The position numbers and the translations under genes were made by a program. The notes under the pieces are model-generated. The model was not told the DNA's origin. It saw nothing but the letters and a program-made list of their open reading frames with translations, and did not search any database. 64,000 nt of DNA, taken from the NCBI RefSeq assembly GCF_900155865.1, contig NZ_LT707006.1, forward strand, positions 4,132,577 to 4,196,576. The letters are read 5' to 3'. Positions 17,840 through 26,256 of the stretch are shown here, one piece after another; the first letter of the stretch is position 1; each line of letters begins with the position of its first letter. The stretch comes from Bacteroides bouchesdurhonensis. Lineage in GTDB: Bacteria > Bacteroidota > Bacteroidia > Bacteroidales > Bacteroidaceae.

Positions 17840-17869
17840 TTTGAAAAAAGTAAAATGAGGTTATCTTTG
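17840..17869 (+). promoter_or_regulatory. Complete promoter (-33 TTTG, 18-bp spacer, -7 TATCTTTG)
   Basis: TTTG at 17840-17843 and TATCTTTG at 17862-17869 have near-ideal Bacteroidota spacing, upstream of the Fpg/Nei-like gene at 17905. Confidence 0.65.
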
Positions 17870-17904
17870 CAAGAGAACATTTTCGAAATATAAAAAATAA
17901 GAAT

Positions 17905-18747
17905 ATGATCGAAGCCCCCGAAGCACGTTATTTGTGCGAACAACTAGACAATACTGTTAAAGGAAAACGGATTACCAATGTGTTTGCCCAATTTACTCCT
18001 CATAAATTTGCCTGGTTCTCCGGAAGTCCCGAAGAATATGCAGAATGGCTGACAGGAAAGGTTATCAGCCACGCCCAGTCGCAAGGAGGAATGGTGGAAA
18101 TATCCATAGAGGACCGGATGCTTGTCTTTACGGACGGAGTAAATTTGCGTTATTATGCTCCAGGGGCAAAGTTGCCGGCCAAGCACCAACTTCTGATAGG
18201 ATTTGAGGATGAAAGCTGTCTCGTAGCTTCCGTACGTATGTATGGTGGTTTGATGTGTTTTCTGAAAGGAAAATGTGATGTTCCTCTTTCTGAATATTAC
18301 CTGACAGCCTGCAACAAGCCACAAGTGATGTCAGAAGCATTCGACAAAGAATATTTCCTTAACCTCATCTGCCAAGATAGCGTACAGAAAAAATCCGCCA
18401 AGGCTTTTTTAGCGACCGAACAGACAATTCCGGGACTCGGAAATGGAGTATTACAGGATATTTTATATCATGCACGCATACACCCAAAGAAAAAAATCAG
18501 TGAACTGACCGACAAACAGAAGGAAAATTTGTTTTATCAAGTGAAGAAGACAATGGATGACATCTACCAGCAAGGTGGACGTAGTACGGAAACAGACTTA
18601 TTTGGAGAAAACGGCAAGTATGTAGCATGTTTATCCAAAGATACGGCTGGCAAAGTGTGTCCCTGCTGTGGAGAAACGATCATAAAAGAAAATTATCTCG
18701 GAGGCAGTATCTATTATTGCCGAGGATGTCAGACACTCTCTGATTAA
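17905..18747 (+). CDS. Fpg/Nei-family DNA glycosylase-like protein lacking Pro2
   Basis: This 280-residue protein follows the whole Fpg/Nei fold: an N-terminal beta sandwich, the helix-two-turn-helix with TIPGLGNGVLQDILYHA (about residues 174-190), and a C-terminal four-Cys zinc finger (CPCC ... CRGC). The family starts MPELPE, with the Pro2 amine as nucleophile; here the protein starts MIEAPE. Glu3 is kept but residue 2 is Ile, and Met before Ile is normally not removed. Base-excision and beta/delta-elimination chemistry would therefore be changed or lost. It may be a monofunctional glycosylase or a damage-binding protein. Confidence 0.85.
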   Translation: MIEAPEARYLCEQLDNTVKGKRITNVFAQFTPHKFAWFSGSPEEYAEWLTGKVISHAQSQGGMVEISIEDRMLVFTDGVNLRYYAPGAKLPAKHQLLIGFEDESCLVASVRMYGGLMCFLKGKCDVPLSEYYLTACNKPQVMSEAFDKEYFLNLICQDSVQKKSAKAFLATEQTIPGLGNGVLQDILYHARIHPKKKISELTDKQKENLFYQVKKTMDDIYQQGGRSTETDLFGENGKYVACLSKDTAGKVCPCCGETIIKENYLGGSIYYCRGCQTLSD

Positions 18748-18777
18748 TAAATTTAGAATTAAACTTTTAACAACGAA

Positions 18778-19758
18778 ATGAAAAAACAGTATCGAATTAA
18801 TTATATTCTCTCTCTTATTTTAGTGTTTGGTATCGGAACCATGCTTCCTACGCTGATTGGTAGTAGTATGGTTAGTGAACAACATTCCGCCAAGTCGGAA
18901 GTTCCTTATTGCGTCACTCCTCCGACTGTTCCCGAAGAAGTCTCTTTTGACGGTGAAACTATTGATCTACGCCGTTATGACCGTCGGGAGCGGATGGATC
19001 GTGAAATGATGTCATTTACTTACATGCACTCCACAACAATGTTATTGGTTAAGCGAGCTAATCGATACTTTCCAATTATCGAACCTTTGCTAAAAGAAAA
19101 CGGTATCCCCGACGACTTCAAATATTTGATGGTTATTGAAAGTAATCTGAATAATATCGCCCGTTCCCCCGTCGGTGCAGCCGGATTATGGCAGTTTATG
19201 CCTGCCACTGCAAGAGAATTTGGTTTAGAAGTAAACGATAATGTGGACGAGCGTTATCATATAGAAAAAGCAACAGTAGCTGCATGTAAATATTTCAAAC
19301 AAGCATACGCCAAGTACGGAGACTGGATGGCTGTATCCGCTTCTTACAACGCCGGACAGGGACGTATCTCTTCCCAGCTCGAACAACAACTTGCCAACCA
19401 TGCCATGGATCTTTGGTTAGTAGAAGAAACTTCCCGTTATATGTTCCGTCTGCTTGCTATTAAAGAAGTTCTTAGTAATCCGCAACGTTACGGTTTTCTG
19501 TTAAAAAAGGAACATCTGTATCCCCCTATTCCTTATAAAGAAATAGAAGTTACCACGCAAATTGATAATCTGGACGACTATGCCAAACAACAAGGAATCA
19601 CTTATGCCCAGCTGAGAGATGCAAACCCATGGTTGAGGGAACATTCTTTAAAAAACAAAAGTGGAAAAAAATACGTTCTCAAAATACCTACACAAGAAGG
19701 TATGAACTATGACCCGAAAAAAACTGAAGCCTATAACAAGAATTGGGTAATTGATTAA
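18778..19758 (+). CDS. Lytic transglycosylase (MltD-like, SLT domain plus LysM-like tail)
   Basis: The 326-residue protein has an N-terminal membrane or signal anchor (residues ~8-28). The SLT catalytic domain is at about 95-220, with the catalytic Glu in VIESNLNN, then GAAGLWQFMPATA and the SYNAGQGR motif. The last ~70 residues (DDYAKQQGITYAQLRDANPWL) look like one LysM-type peptidoglycan-binding unit. It would cleave between N-acetylmuramic acid and N-acetylglucosamine in the periplasm. It is followed ten bases later by the channel gene, so the two probably form an operon. Confidence 0.9.
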   Translation: MKKQYRINYILSLILVFGIGTMLPTLIGSSMVSEQHSAKSEVPYCVTPPTVPEEVSFDGETIDLRRYDRRERMDREMMSFTYMHSTTMLLVKRANRYFPIIEPLLKENGIPDDFKYLMVIESNLNNIARSPVGAAGLWQFMPATAREFGLEVNDNVDERYHIEKATVAACKYFKQAYAKYGDWMAVSASYNAGQGRISSQLEQQLANHAMDLWLVEETSRYMFRLLAIKEVLSNPQRYGFLLKKEHLYPPIPYKEIEVTTQIDNLDDYAKQQGITYAQLRDANPWLREHSLKNKSGKKYVLKIPTQEGMNYDPKKTEAYNKNWVID

Positions 19759-19768
19759 AAACGTGATA

Positions 19769-20614
19769 ATGAAACTGAAAGAAAGAATCCATCATTTTTT
19801 GTATGATCAGAAACTGAAACATAAATTATATGTTATCATTTTTGAATCGGACACCCCTGCCGGAAAACTGTTCGATGTGATTCTTATCTGTTTCATTCTC
19901 CTTAGTGTATTATTAGTGATCATCGAAAGTTTGAAAGGACTTCCTACTTATCTGGCAACTCCGTTTGTCATCATGGAATATATTTTTACCGCTTTTTTCA
20001 CTTTCGAATACATAACAAGAATTTACTGCTCGCCTCAACCTAGAAAATATATTTTCAGTTTCTTCGGTATTGTCGATTTATTGGCAACTCTCCCACTTTA
20101 TATCGGTCTGCTTTTCCCGGGAGCACGCTACTTATTAATTATCCGCGCTTTCCGCCTGATACGAATATTTCGCGTTTTCAAACTTTTTAATTTTTTAAAT
20201 GAAGGAGAACTTTTACTTGCCTCTCTTCGGGAAAGTAGTAAGAAGATAGCCGTATTCTTTCTTTTCGTCGTTATCCTGGTGACGTCTATCGGAACTGTGA
20301 TGTACATGATAGAAGGTACACAACCTAATTCGGAATTCAATAACATACCGAATAGTATTTATTGGGCTATCGTCACTATGACCACCGTTGGTTACGGGGA
20401 TATTACGCCGGTCACCGGATTCGGAAAATTCCTTTCGGCTGTAGTTATGTTGATCGGTTATACGATTATTGCTGTACCTACCGGAATCGTATCTGTGACC
20501 ATGATGAAAGAATATAAACGAAGAATGGAAAAGGAATGTCCCAACTGCCATCGTTCGGGGCATGAAGATAATGCCAGGTTTTGCAAATATTGCGGACACC
20601 AACTGGAAGAATAA
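19769..20614 (+). CDS. Voltage-gated potassium channel subunit with C-terminal zinc ribbon
   Basis: The 281-residue protein has six membrane segments. S4 carries spaced arginines (RAFRLIRIFRVFKLF, about residues 125-139), and the pore helix ends in the K+ filter TVGYGD near residue 207. After S6 comes a 30-residue tail with CPNC and CKYC knuckles, a zinc ribbon not found in standard bacterial Kv channels. The tail could assemble or gate the channel in response to metal or redox; this is inference. The upstream in-frame codon at 19751 is TTG and overlaps the previous gene, so the ATG at 19769 is chosen. Confidence 0.85.
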   Translation: MKLKERIHHFLYDQKLKHKLYVIIFESDTPAGKLFDVILICFILLSVLLVIIESLKGLPTYLATPFVIMEYIFTAFFTFEYITRIYCSPQPRKYIFSFFGIVDLLATLPLYIGLLFPGARYLLIIRAFRLIRIFRVFKLFNFLNEGELLLASLRESSKKIAVFFLFVVILVTSIGTVMYMIEGTQPNSEFNNIPNSIYWAIVTMTTVGYGDITPVTGFGKFLSAVVMLIGYTIIAVPTGIVSVTMMKEYKRRMEKECPNCHRSGHEDNARFCKYCGHQLEE

Positions 20615-20697
20615 CGACGAAGGGCATCTTCTCTCACTCATACAGGAGTTTCCGAATGAACGGTACAACGAATTGAATAGACACTGAAACGAGAATT

Positions 20698-21495
20698 CTA
20701 CTTTTTGGAAGAAGGAGAAGAAAAATTCTGTTTCTCCGTCAGATATTTCCAATAGCGAACAGGCATATCCTGTTTATGCTTTCGTGGATTAAGTCGTTCT
20801 TTAATACAAATAGCTTTAAAATATGTCTTCCAGAGTTGCTGAAAGAGTTTTTCATCCTTATCCATTAAACTTTCATCCAGCATACCGGTAATAAGATGTG
20901 CTTCACGACTATCATCGTCGAAAGACACTTCGGTAACTTCTTGCAAATCATAATAAAAGCCATAACGTCGTTTCATATCATAAATAATCCATTTCTGATC
21001 TGCAAACCGATCTTTGAAGTGCTGGATTGTAAGTGGCAACGCATTAAACTGCGGTTCAAATGCTGCAAAAAATGTCCCGTCAGTAGCTTTCTGGAAACGG
21101 ACAAATTGTAATAAATGTACTCGTTCGCCATCTACCTTTTTCCATATATGGGCGAGTTGGAGTACATCAGGGTCCGCAAAATTAGTTTCTATAGAGCGAG
21201 GGGCATCAATAGCTTTACGGATATAGCGAAAAAGCAACATTCCCACTTCCGGGAGTTCCGACAACCAGCTTTGTGTCAGACATCCCAAAGCAGAAGAAGA
21301 TACCTTTTTCTGCAAACCTTTCCATACGCGGGTAGCTTTCTCTTCATCCGTAATGACCCTATGCATATCACTATAAAATAAAGGCAATGAATCACCTTCC
21401 GACAACAACACATCGGGAAAGGTCTTACGGAAATAGGCATCGAAGACAGCAGTCAGCAGACCGTCAAAAGTTTTATCGTAGACAAAAACAATCAT
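20698..21495 (-). CDS. TIGR03915-family putative DNA repair protein
   Basis: The 265-residue protein begins with VFVYDKTFDGLLTAVFDAY, the signature start of the family that always sits beside a radical SAM partner. The rest is helical and rich in aromatic residues, and the C-terminus is highly basic. Its start codon overlaps the upstream radical SAM stop by four bases (21492-21495), so the two are translationally coupled. The family is predicted to act with the partner and a uracil-DNA glycosylase-like domain in DNA repair or modification; the reaction is unknown. Confidence 0.85.
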   Translation of the reverse strand: MIVFVYDKTFDGLLTAVFDAYFRKTFPDVLLSEGDSLPLFYSDMHRVITDEEKATRVWKGLQKKVSSSALGCLTQSWLSELPEVGMLLFRYIRKAIDAPRSIETNFADPDVLQLAHIWKKVDGERVHLLQFVRFQKATDGTFFAAFEPQFNALPLTIQHFKDRFADQKWIIYDMKRRYGFYYDLQEVTEVSFDDDSREAHLITGMLDESLMDKDEKLFQQLWKTYFKAICIKERLNPRKHKQDMPVRYWKYLTEKQNFSSPSSKK

Positions 21496-22775
21496 GGAGT
21501 ATCTAGTATTGGAGTAATACCAAAATCTAATGTTAATTGACGTTCATCAATCTTCTTTTTAGGCTTCGGGATTAAAAGACTACGTACCCGTTGCGGAGTC
21601 AACTCATGCACCGTCAGCATAGGTAACTCTTTACAAGTGATGAAATATTGTGCTTTTTTCATCACTACACCTATCTTCTTTAATTCGTAATAGCCCAAAC
21701 GAGAGAAGCGACGGGAAGCAACAATCAATTTAGCCGATTTCACTCCAATGCCAGGTACACGAAGTATCAACTCATAATCAGCCTTATTGATATCTACCGG
21801 GAAACGCTCCGGATGGCGCAAAGCCCACGATAATTTCGGATCAATCTCCAGATCAAGATCCGGATAAGCGTCATCTACTATTTCATCCACTTTGAACTGA
21901 TAAAAACGCATCAGCCAGTCTGCCTGATACAAACGGTTTTCACGTACCAAAGGTGGTTGTTTGAGAGCAGGAAGACGCTTATCGTAGGTATTCACAGAGA
22001 CATATCCGGAATAATAAACACGTTTCATGGTAGGTCCTTGATAAAGTGCCGATGAAAGGAAAAGAATATCTTTATCCGACTCTGAGGTAGCGCCCACAAT
22101 AACTTGAGTACTCTGTCCGGCTGGTGCAAAACGCGGTGCATGACGAAACCTTTGACGTTCTTCTTTGCTTTCAAGTACTCCTTGTTGTATATACTTCATC
22201 GGAGCGAAAACACTTTTATGATCTTTCTCCGGAGCCAAGAGTTTCAGGTTTTCCTCTTTGGGGATTTCTACATTGACACTTAGACGATCGGCGTACAATC
22301 CAGCTTCATTGACCAGTTCGCGACTGGCACCCGGAATGCTTTTAAGATGAATGTATCCATTAAAACGATATATCAGACGGAGATCTTTTGCCACTCGTAC
22401 GAGGCGCTCCATTGTATAATCCGGATTGCGCACAACTCCGGAGCTAAGAAATAATCCTTCGATATAGTTGCGGCGATAAAACTCGATTGTAAGTTCCACC
22501 AACTCCGAGACTGCAAATGTTGCCCGCGGAAGATCATTACTCCGGCGATTGATGCAATAGGCACAATCATAGATGCAATAATTGGTAAGCATGATCTTGA
22601 GTAACGAGATGCATCGTCCATCCTCTGCAAAACTATGACAAATACCCCATCCCCCCACTGTGTTACCTAAAGTGCCGGGCTTATTAGCGCGCACCGTACC
22701 ACTGGAAGCACAAGATACATCATACTTGGCAGATTCTGCCAGTATCTTTAGTTTGGCAAGGATATTTTCGTTCAC
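21492..22775 (-). CDS. TIGR03916-family radical SAM protein, putative DNA modification/repair
   Basis: The 427-residue protein carries the radical SAM Cys motif at residues 67, 71 and 74 (CxxxCxxC). A helix-hairpin-helix near the C-terminus (ILRVPGIGVKSAKLIVASRRF region, about residues 330-350) is a DNA-binding unit. The N-terminus has extra cysteines (residues 22, 46, 55) that could bind a second cluster. It is paired with the TIGR03915 gene. Together they are predicted to repair or modify a DNA base by radical chemistry, but no substrate is established. A minus-strand -7 box lies at 22799-22806. Confidence 0.88.
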   Translation of the reverse strand: MNENILAKLKILAESAKYDVSCASSGTVRANKPGTLGNTVGGWGICHSFAEDGRCISLLKIMLTNYCIYDCAYCINRRSNDLPRATFAVSELVELTIEFYRRNYIEGLFLSSGVVRNPDYTMERLVRVAKDLRLIYRFNGYIHLKSIPGASRELVNEAGLYADRLSVNVEIPKEENLKLLAPEKDHKSVFAPMKYIQQGVLESKEERQRFRHAPRFAPAGQSTQVIVGATSESDKDILFLSSALYQGPTMKRVYYSGYVSVNTYDKRLPALKQPPLVRENRLYQADWLMRFYQFKVDEIVDDAYPDLDLEIDPKLSWALRHPERFPVDINKADYELILRVPGIGVKSAKLIVASRRFSRLGYYELKKIGVVMKKAQYFITCKELPMLTVHELTPQRVRSLLIPKPKKKIDERQLTLDFGITPILDTP

Positions 22776-22798
22776 GACTTACAATAGAATTAGAGTCG

Positions 22799-22806
22799 CA
22801 AATATA
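22799..22806 (-). promoter_or_regulatory. -7 promoter element for the TIGR03916-TIGR03915 operon
   Basis: Minus-strand TATATTTG lies 24 bases before the ATG at 22775 and immediately after the terminator of the histone-like gene. Confidence 0.55.
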
Positions 22807-22811
22807 AAGGA

Positions 22812-22845
22812 AAAAGGGCACGTCGCCAAAACGACATGCCCTTTT
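22812..22845 (-). terminator. Terminator of the histone H1-like gene
   Basis: Fourteen-base arms (22812-22825, 22832-22845) have one mismatch that becomes a G-U wobble only in the minus-strand RNA. A U-rich tail follows on that strand. This ties the hairpin to the leftward gene ending at 22877. Confidence 0.75.
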
Positions 22846-22876
22846 CTTTTTCTGATATCTGAGTAGACTCCTAATC

Positions 22877-23053
22877 TTATTTTTTAGAAGCTTCCAAAGA
22901 TGCTTTACGGAATTCTTTCATTGCTTTTTCGATTTCCAAAGAAGCCTTACGAGCACGAGTTCCTGCTGCTTTGTTACCATTTTCAATCTGAGCGTTAGCA
23001 TCTTTTGAGAAGTCAGCATAAAGAGCTGCTACCTTTTCTACCAATTCTTTCAT
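22877..23053 (-). CDS. Histone H1-like DNA-binding protein, 58 residues
   Basis: This short lysine-rich protein starts MKELVEKVAALYADF and ends KASLEASKK, with the central stretch GNKAAGTRARKAS and a final amphipathic helix. The composition and motifs match the Bacteroidota histone H1-like (Hc1-related) family, thought to compact the nucleoid. I translated it by hand; it is below 60 codons and easily missed. Its ATG at 23053 is monocistronic, and a strong terminator follows at 22812-22845. Confidence 0.85.
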   Translation of the reverse strand: MKELVEKVAALYADFSKDANAQIENGNKAAGTRARKASLEIEKAMKEFRKASLEASKK

Positions 23054-23186
23054 AATCCTTTTATTTTTTCGTTAATAATGTGTCGCAAAAATACACTGTT
23101 TCCTGAAATAAACGCATAAAAACGATATTTTTTTTGAATTAATCTGCGAAAAATACCTAAAAAAAGGGCTTTTCAGCATTTTTACC

Positions 23187-23194
23187 TACCTTTG
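23187..23194 (+). promoter_or_regulatory. -7 promoter element five bases before a start codon
   Basis: TACCTTTG ends at 23194 and the ATG of the AlbA-domain gene is at 23200. With normal spacing, transcription would start at or within the ATG. Confidence 0.6.
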
Positions 23195-23199
23195 TAGCC

Positions 23200-23844
23200 A
23201 TGAAACCACTTACAGATACCGACTATATACATACTTTGATTGCTGAAGGAGAGCATCAGCAACAGGATTTTAAATTCGAAATATCCGATGCCCGTAAGAT
23301 AGCAAAGACACTATCGGCTTTTGCAAATACGGATGGGGGCAGATTATTGATCGGTGTAAAGGATAATGGACGGATTGCCGGTGTACGCTCGGAAGAAGAG
23401 AAATACATGATCGAAGCAGCCGCCCAACTTTATTGTTTACCGGAAGTGAATTACGAAATGCAAACGTATATTGTGGAAGGTCGCCAAATATTGGTAGTCA
23501 CTATTGAAGAAAGTCTGCATAAACCGGTTTATGCCAAAGATGAAAACGGTAAACCCCTCGCCTATCTTCGCATTAAAGATGAAAATATTTTAGCAACGCC
23601 TGTCCATTTACGTGTCTGGCAACAAAGTGAAAGTCCACGTGGCGAATTGATTCGCTATACCGAACGTGAACAACTCCTACTCGACCAGTTGGAACAGGGC
23701 ACTTTACTCTCTCTCAACCGATATTGTCGGCAAACCGGCATTTCCCGTCGTTCTGCCGAACATCTGCTGGCTAAATTTGTTCGTTATGACATTGTAGAAC
23801 CTGTGTTCGAGAAACACAAATTCTACTTCCGTATGAAAAAATGA
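23200..23844 (+). CDS. AlbA_2/Schlafen-type ATP-binding domain protein
   Basis: In this 214-residue protein, residues ~15-115 form the AlbA_2 (Schlafen-like, SLFN) domain: the QQDFKFEISDARKIAKTLSAFANTDGG strand-helix and LLIGVKDNGRIAGV. The C-terminal ~60 residues look like a winged helix (SLNRYCRQTGISRRSAEHLLAKFVRYDIV). Such proteins are usually annotated as transcriptional regulators or ATP-binding proteins of unknown role. The next in-frame Met lies inside the domain, so 23200 is the start. The mRNA may be leaderless. Confidence 0.8.
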   Translation: MKPLTDTDYIHTLIAEGEHQQQDFKFEISDARKIAKTLSAFANTDGGRLLIGVKDNGRIAGVRSEEEKYMIEAAAQLYCLPEVNYEMQTYIVEGRQILVVTIEESLHKPVYAKDENGKPLAYLRIKDENILATPVHLRVWQQSESPRGELIRYTEREQLLLDQLEQGTLLSLNRYCRQTGISRRSAEHLLAKFVRYDIVEPVFEKHKFYFRMKK

Positions 23845-23887
23845 ATAATCACATCGCTATTCCAGATTGGATACTTAATACTTAATT

Positions 23888-25276
23888 ATGGGCTTTATCA
23901 ACGAAATCAATGACTTGCTCTGGACTTACATCCTAATCATGATGCTACTTGGTTGTGCTATCTGGTTCAGCATACGCACTCGATTCGTACAATTTCGTAT
24001 GTTACGGGAAATGATTGTACTGCTGAGTGAATCTGCCGGAAAAGGTAAACAGGGTGAGAAACACGTATCTTCTTTTCAGGCATTCGCCATATCCATTGCC
24101 AGTCGTGTAGGAACAGGTAATCTGGCAGGAGTAGCTACGGCAATTGCTATCGGAGGTCCCGGATCCATATTCTGGATGTGGATAATCGCTTTACTCGGTG
24201 CATCGAGTGCTTTTATCGAATCCACTTTAGCACAGTTATACAAGATACGCGGAAAAGATTCCTTCATCGGCGGACCAGCCTACTATATGAAAAAAGGATT
24301 GAAACAGCCTTGGATGGGAATGCTTTTCGCCGTACTTATCAGTATCACTTTCGGTTTTGCTTTCAACTCTGTACAAAGCAATACTATTTGTGCTGCAGCA
24401 GAACACGCTTTCGGATTTGACCATATTATATTGGGTAGTATCCTGACTGTGCTGACATTGGTTATTATCTTTGGAGGTATTCATCGCATCGCGCGTGTCA
24501 GTAGCATCATTGTGCCAATTATGGCATTAGGATATATAGGACTGGCTTTCATCATTGTTTTGCTCAATATCACTCATTTACCGGGAGTGGTCTCACTCAT
24601 CATCGGTAATGCTTTCGGTTGGGAACAGGCTTTGGGCGGAGGAGTCGGTATCGCATTGATGCAAGGTATCAAACGTGGACTATTCAGTAATGAAGCCGGT
24701 ATGGGTTCTGCTCCGAATGCAGCGGCTACTGCGCATGTCTCGCATCCGGTCAAACAAGGTTTAATACAGACATTGGCCGTGTTTACGGATACCTTATTAA
24801 TCTGTACTTGTACGGCATTCATTATCTTGTTTAGTGGCACTCCGCTGGATGGTTCAGCCAATGGTGTGCAACTCACCCAACAAGCATTAACCAATGAAAT
24901 AGGTGCGTCGGGAAGTATCTTTGTTGCCATAGCTCTTTTCTTTTTTGCATTTAGCAGTATCTTAGGGAATTATTATTACGGAGAAGCCAATATTCGTTTT
25001 ATTACTCAAAGAAAATGGATACTTTATGTTTATCGGATATTAGTCAGCGGTATGGTACTTTTCGGAGCACTTACCACTCTAGACATGGCTTGGAGTCTGG
25101 CTGATATCACTATGGCACTAATGGCAATCTGTAACCTGATCGCTATCCTTTTCCTTGGGAAATATGCAATCCGTCTGCTCGCTGACTATCGCGCCCAGAA
25201 GAAAGCCGGTATTTCAAGCCCTGTTTTCAAAAAAGAGAGAATGCCGGACATCGAAAAGGACTTGGAATGTTGGTGA
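23888..25276 (+). CDS. Alanine/glycine:cation symporter (AGCS family)
   Basis: The 462-residue protein has about eleven membrane segments and the AGCS signatures: SRVGTGNLAGVATAIAIGGPG near residue 75 and GLFSNEAGMGSAPNAAATA near residue 265. It imports alanine or glycine with Na+ or H+. It follows the AlbA-domain gene by 43 bases and may be co-transcribed. The end at 25276 is followed by a separate promoter for the next gene. Confidence 0.92.
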   Translation: MGFINEINDLLWTYILIMMLLGCAIWFSIRTRFVQFRMLREMIVLLSESAGKGKQGEKHVSSFQAFAISIASRVGTGNLAGVATAIAIGGPGSIFWMWIIALLGASSAFIESTLAQLYKIRGKDSFIGGPAYYMKKGLKQPWMGMLFAVLISITFGFAFNSVQSNTICAAAEHAFGFDHIILGSILTVLTLVIIFGGIHRIARVSSIIVPIMALGYIGLAFIIVLLNITHLPGVVSLIIGNAFGWEQALGGGVGIALMQGIKRGLFSNEAGMGSAPNAAATAHVSHPVKQGLIQTLAVFTDTLLICTCTAFIILFSGTPLDGSANGVQLTQQALTNEIGASGSIFVAIALFFFAFSSILGNYYYGEANIRFITQRKWILYVYRILVSGMVLFGALTTLDMAWSLADITMALMAICNLIAILFLGKYAIRLLADYRAQKKAGISSPVFKKERMPDIEKDLECW

Positions 25277-25292
25277 AACCCAACTGTTTTAC

Positions 25293-25300
25293 TACCTTTG
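25293..25300 (+). promoter_or_regulatory. -7 promoter element (TACCTTTG)
   Basis: This consensus box starts a leader of about 80 bases before the gene at 25388. Confidence 0.55.
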
Positions 25301-25387
25301 CACCCAAATTAGTGAGCGGTAAACTGATACAGTTTGATCTCGTCCACTTTGTTCTCTATTTGTAACCTGTAATTAGTAAACATAACA

Positions 25388-26020
25388 ATGGGCTTATTTG
25401 GTTTATTCAAGAAAAAATCCGATGAAACAAAAGTCGGCAATGTAGAAGATTTTATATCATTGACCCGGGTTTATTTCCAATCAGTAATTGCTACGAACCT
25501 AGGTATCACAAACATTCGTTTTTTACCTGATGTAGCTAACTTCAAACGTCTTTTTAAAGTGCCGACGCAAAACGGGAAACTGGGACTTGCCGAAAAAACT
25601 GCTTCACGCAAAATGTTGATGCAGGATTACGGTCTGAGCGAAGGCTTTTTTAAAGAGATTGATGCATCTGTTAAACGGAACTGCCGCACTCAGAACGATA
25701 TCCAGTCTTACTTATTTATGTATCAGGGATTCTCCAACGACCTGATGATGTTGATGGGCAATCTGATGCAATGGAAATTCCGTATGCCTTCTATTTTTAA
25801 GAAAGCACTTTACGGAATGACCCAAAAAACAGTACATGATGTATGCACTAAATTAGTATGGAAAGCTGATGATGTGCATAAGACTGCCACCGCTGTCCGC
25901 CAATACAAAGAACGCCTGGGATATTCGGAAGATTGGATGACCGAATATGTGTACAATATCGTAATGCTCGCTAAAAAAGAACCTAAGCGAAAAGATGACG
26001 ACACAGAGACGAAAAAATAA
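25388..26020 (+). CDS. Conserved Bacteroidales hypothetical protein
   Basis: The 210-residue protein has no motif I recognise. It starts with MGLFGLFKKK, a short hydrophobic-basic N-terminus that could touch the membrane. The body is all helical with several Met and Phe residues (residues ~105-150), and the tail is Lys/Glu/Asp-rich. It is monocistronic between its own promoter and a strong terminator. I can offer no function. Confidence 0.75.
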   Translation: MGLFGLFKKKSDETKVGNVEDFISLTRVYFQSVIATNLGITNIRFLPDVANFKRLFKVPTQNGKLGLAEKTASRKMLMQDYGLSEGFFKEIDASVKRNCRTQNDIQSYLFMYQGFSNDLMMLMGNLMQWKFRMPSIFKKALYGMTQKTVHDVCTKLVWKADDVHKTATAVRQYKERLGYSEDWMTEYVYNIVMLAKKEPKRKDDDTETKK

Positions 26021-26073
26021 ATCGTTTGAAATGTTAGAAAGAAAAAAATAATCGTAAAGAATAATATAGTAGG

Positions 26074-26106
26074 AAAAGCGAAGTTAGATTAACTCCGCTT
26101 TTTTTG
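26074..26106 (+). terminator. Rho-independent terminator
   Basis: The stem pairs AAGCG with CGCTT and AGTT with AACT around one mismatch, and is followed by seven T residues. It lies 55 bases after the stop at 26020. Confidence 0.75.
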
Positions 26107-26183
26107 TTATCTTTATAGAGTATTTTACTTCCGCAAGTATCCCCCAAAGCTTCAGAAGGACATTACTTACTTGGTTGTTGAAT

Positions 26184-26256
26184 ATTAATAGTCTACTTCT
26201 CAACTATTAATAACCTGCATTCCAGCTATTAATACTCTACTTTTCAGTTATCAATA
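26184..26256. repeat. 22-bp periodic palindrome array (CTATTAATAG-like units)
   Basis: Four units, ATTAATA at 26184, 26206 and 26228 and ATCAATA at 26250, are spaced exactly 22 bases apart. Each is a full or partial copy of the palindrome CTATTAATAG, and the linking bases vary. The array lies in the 392-base gap between a terminator (26106) and the KamA-family gene (26413). Nothing else in that gap is recognisable. Confidence 0.85.
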
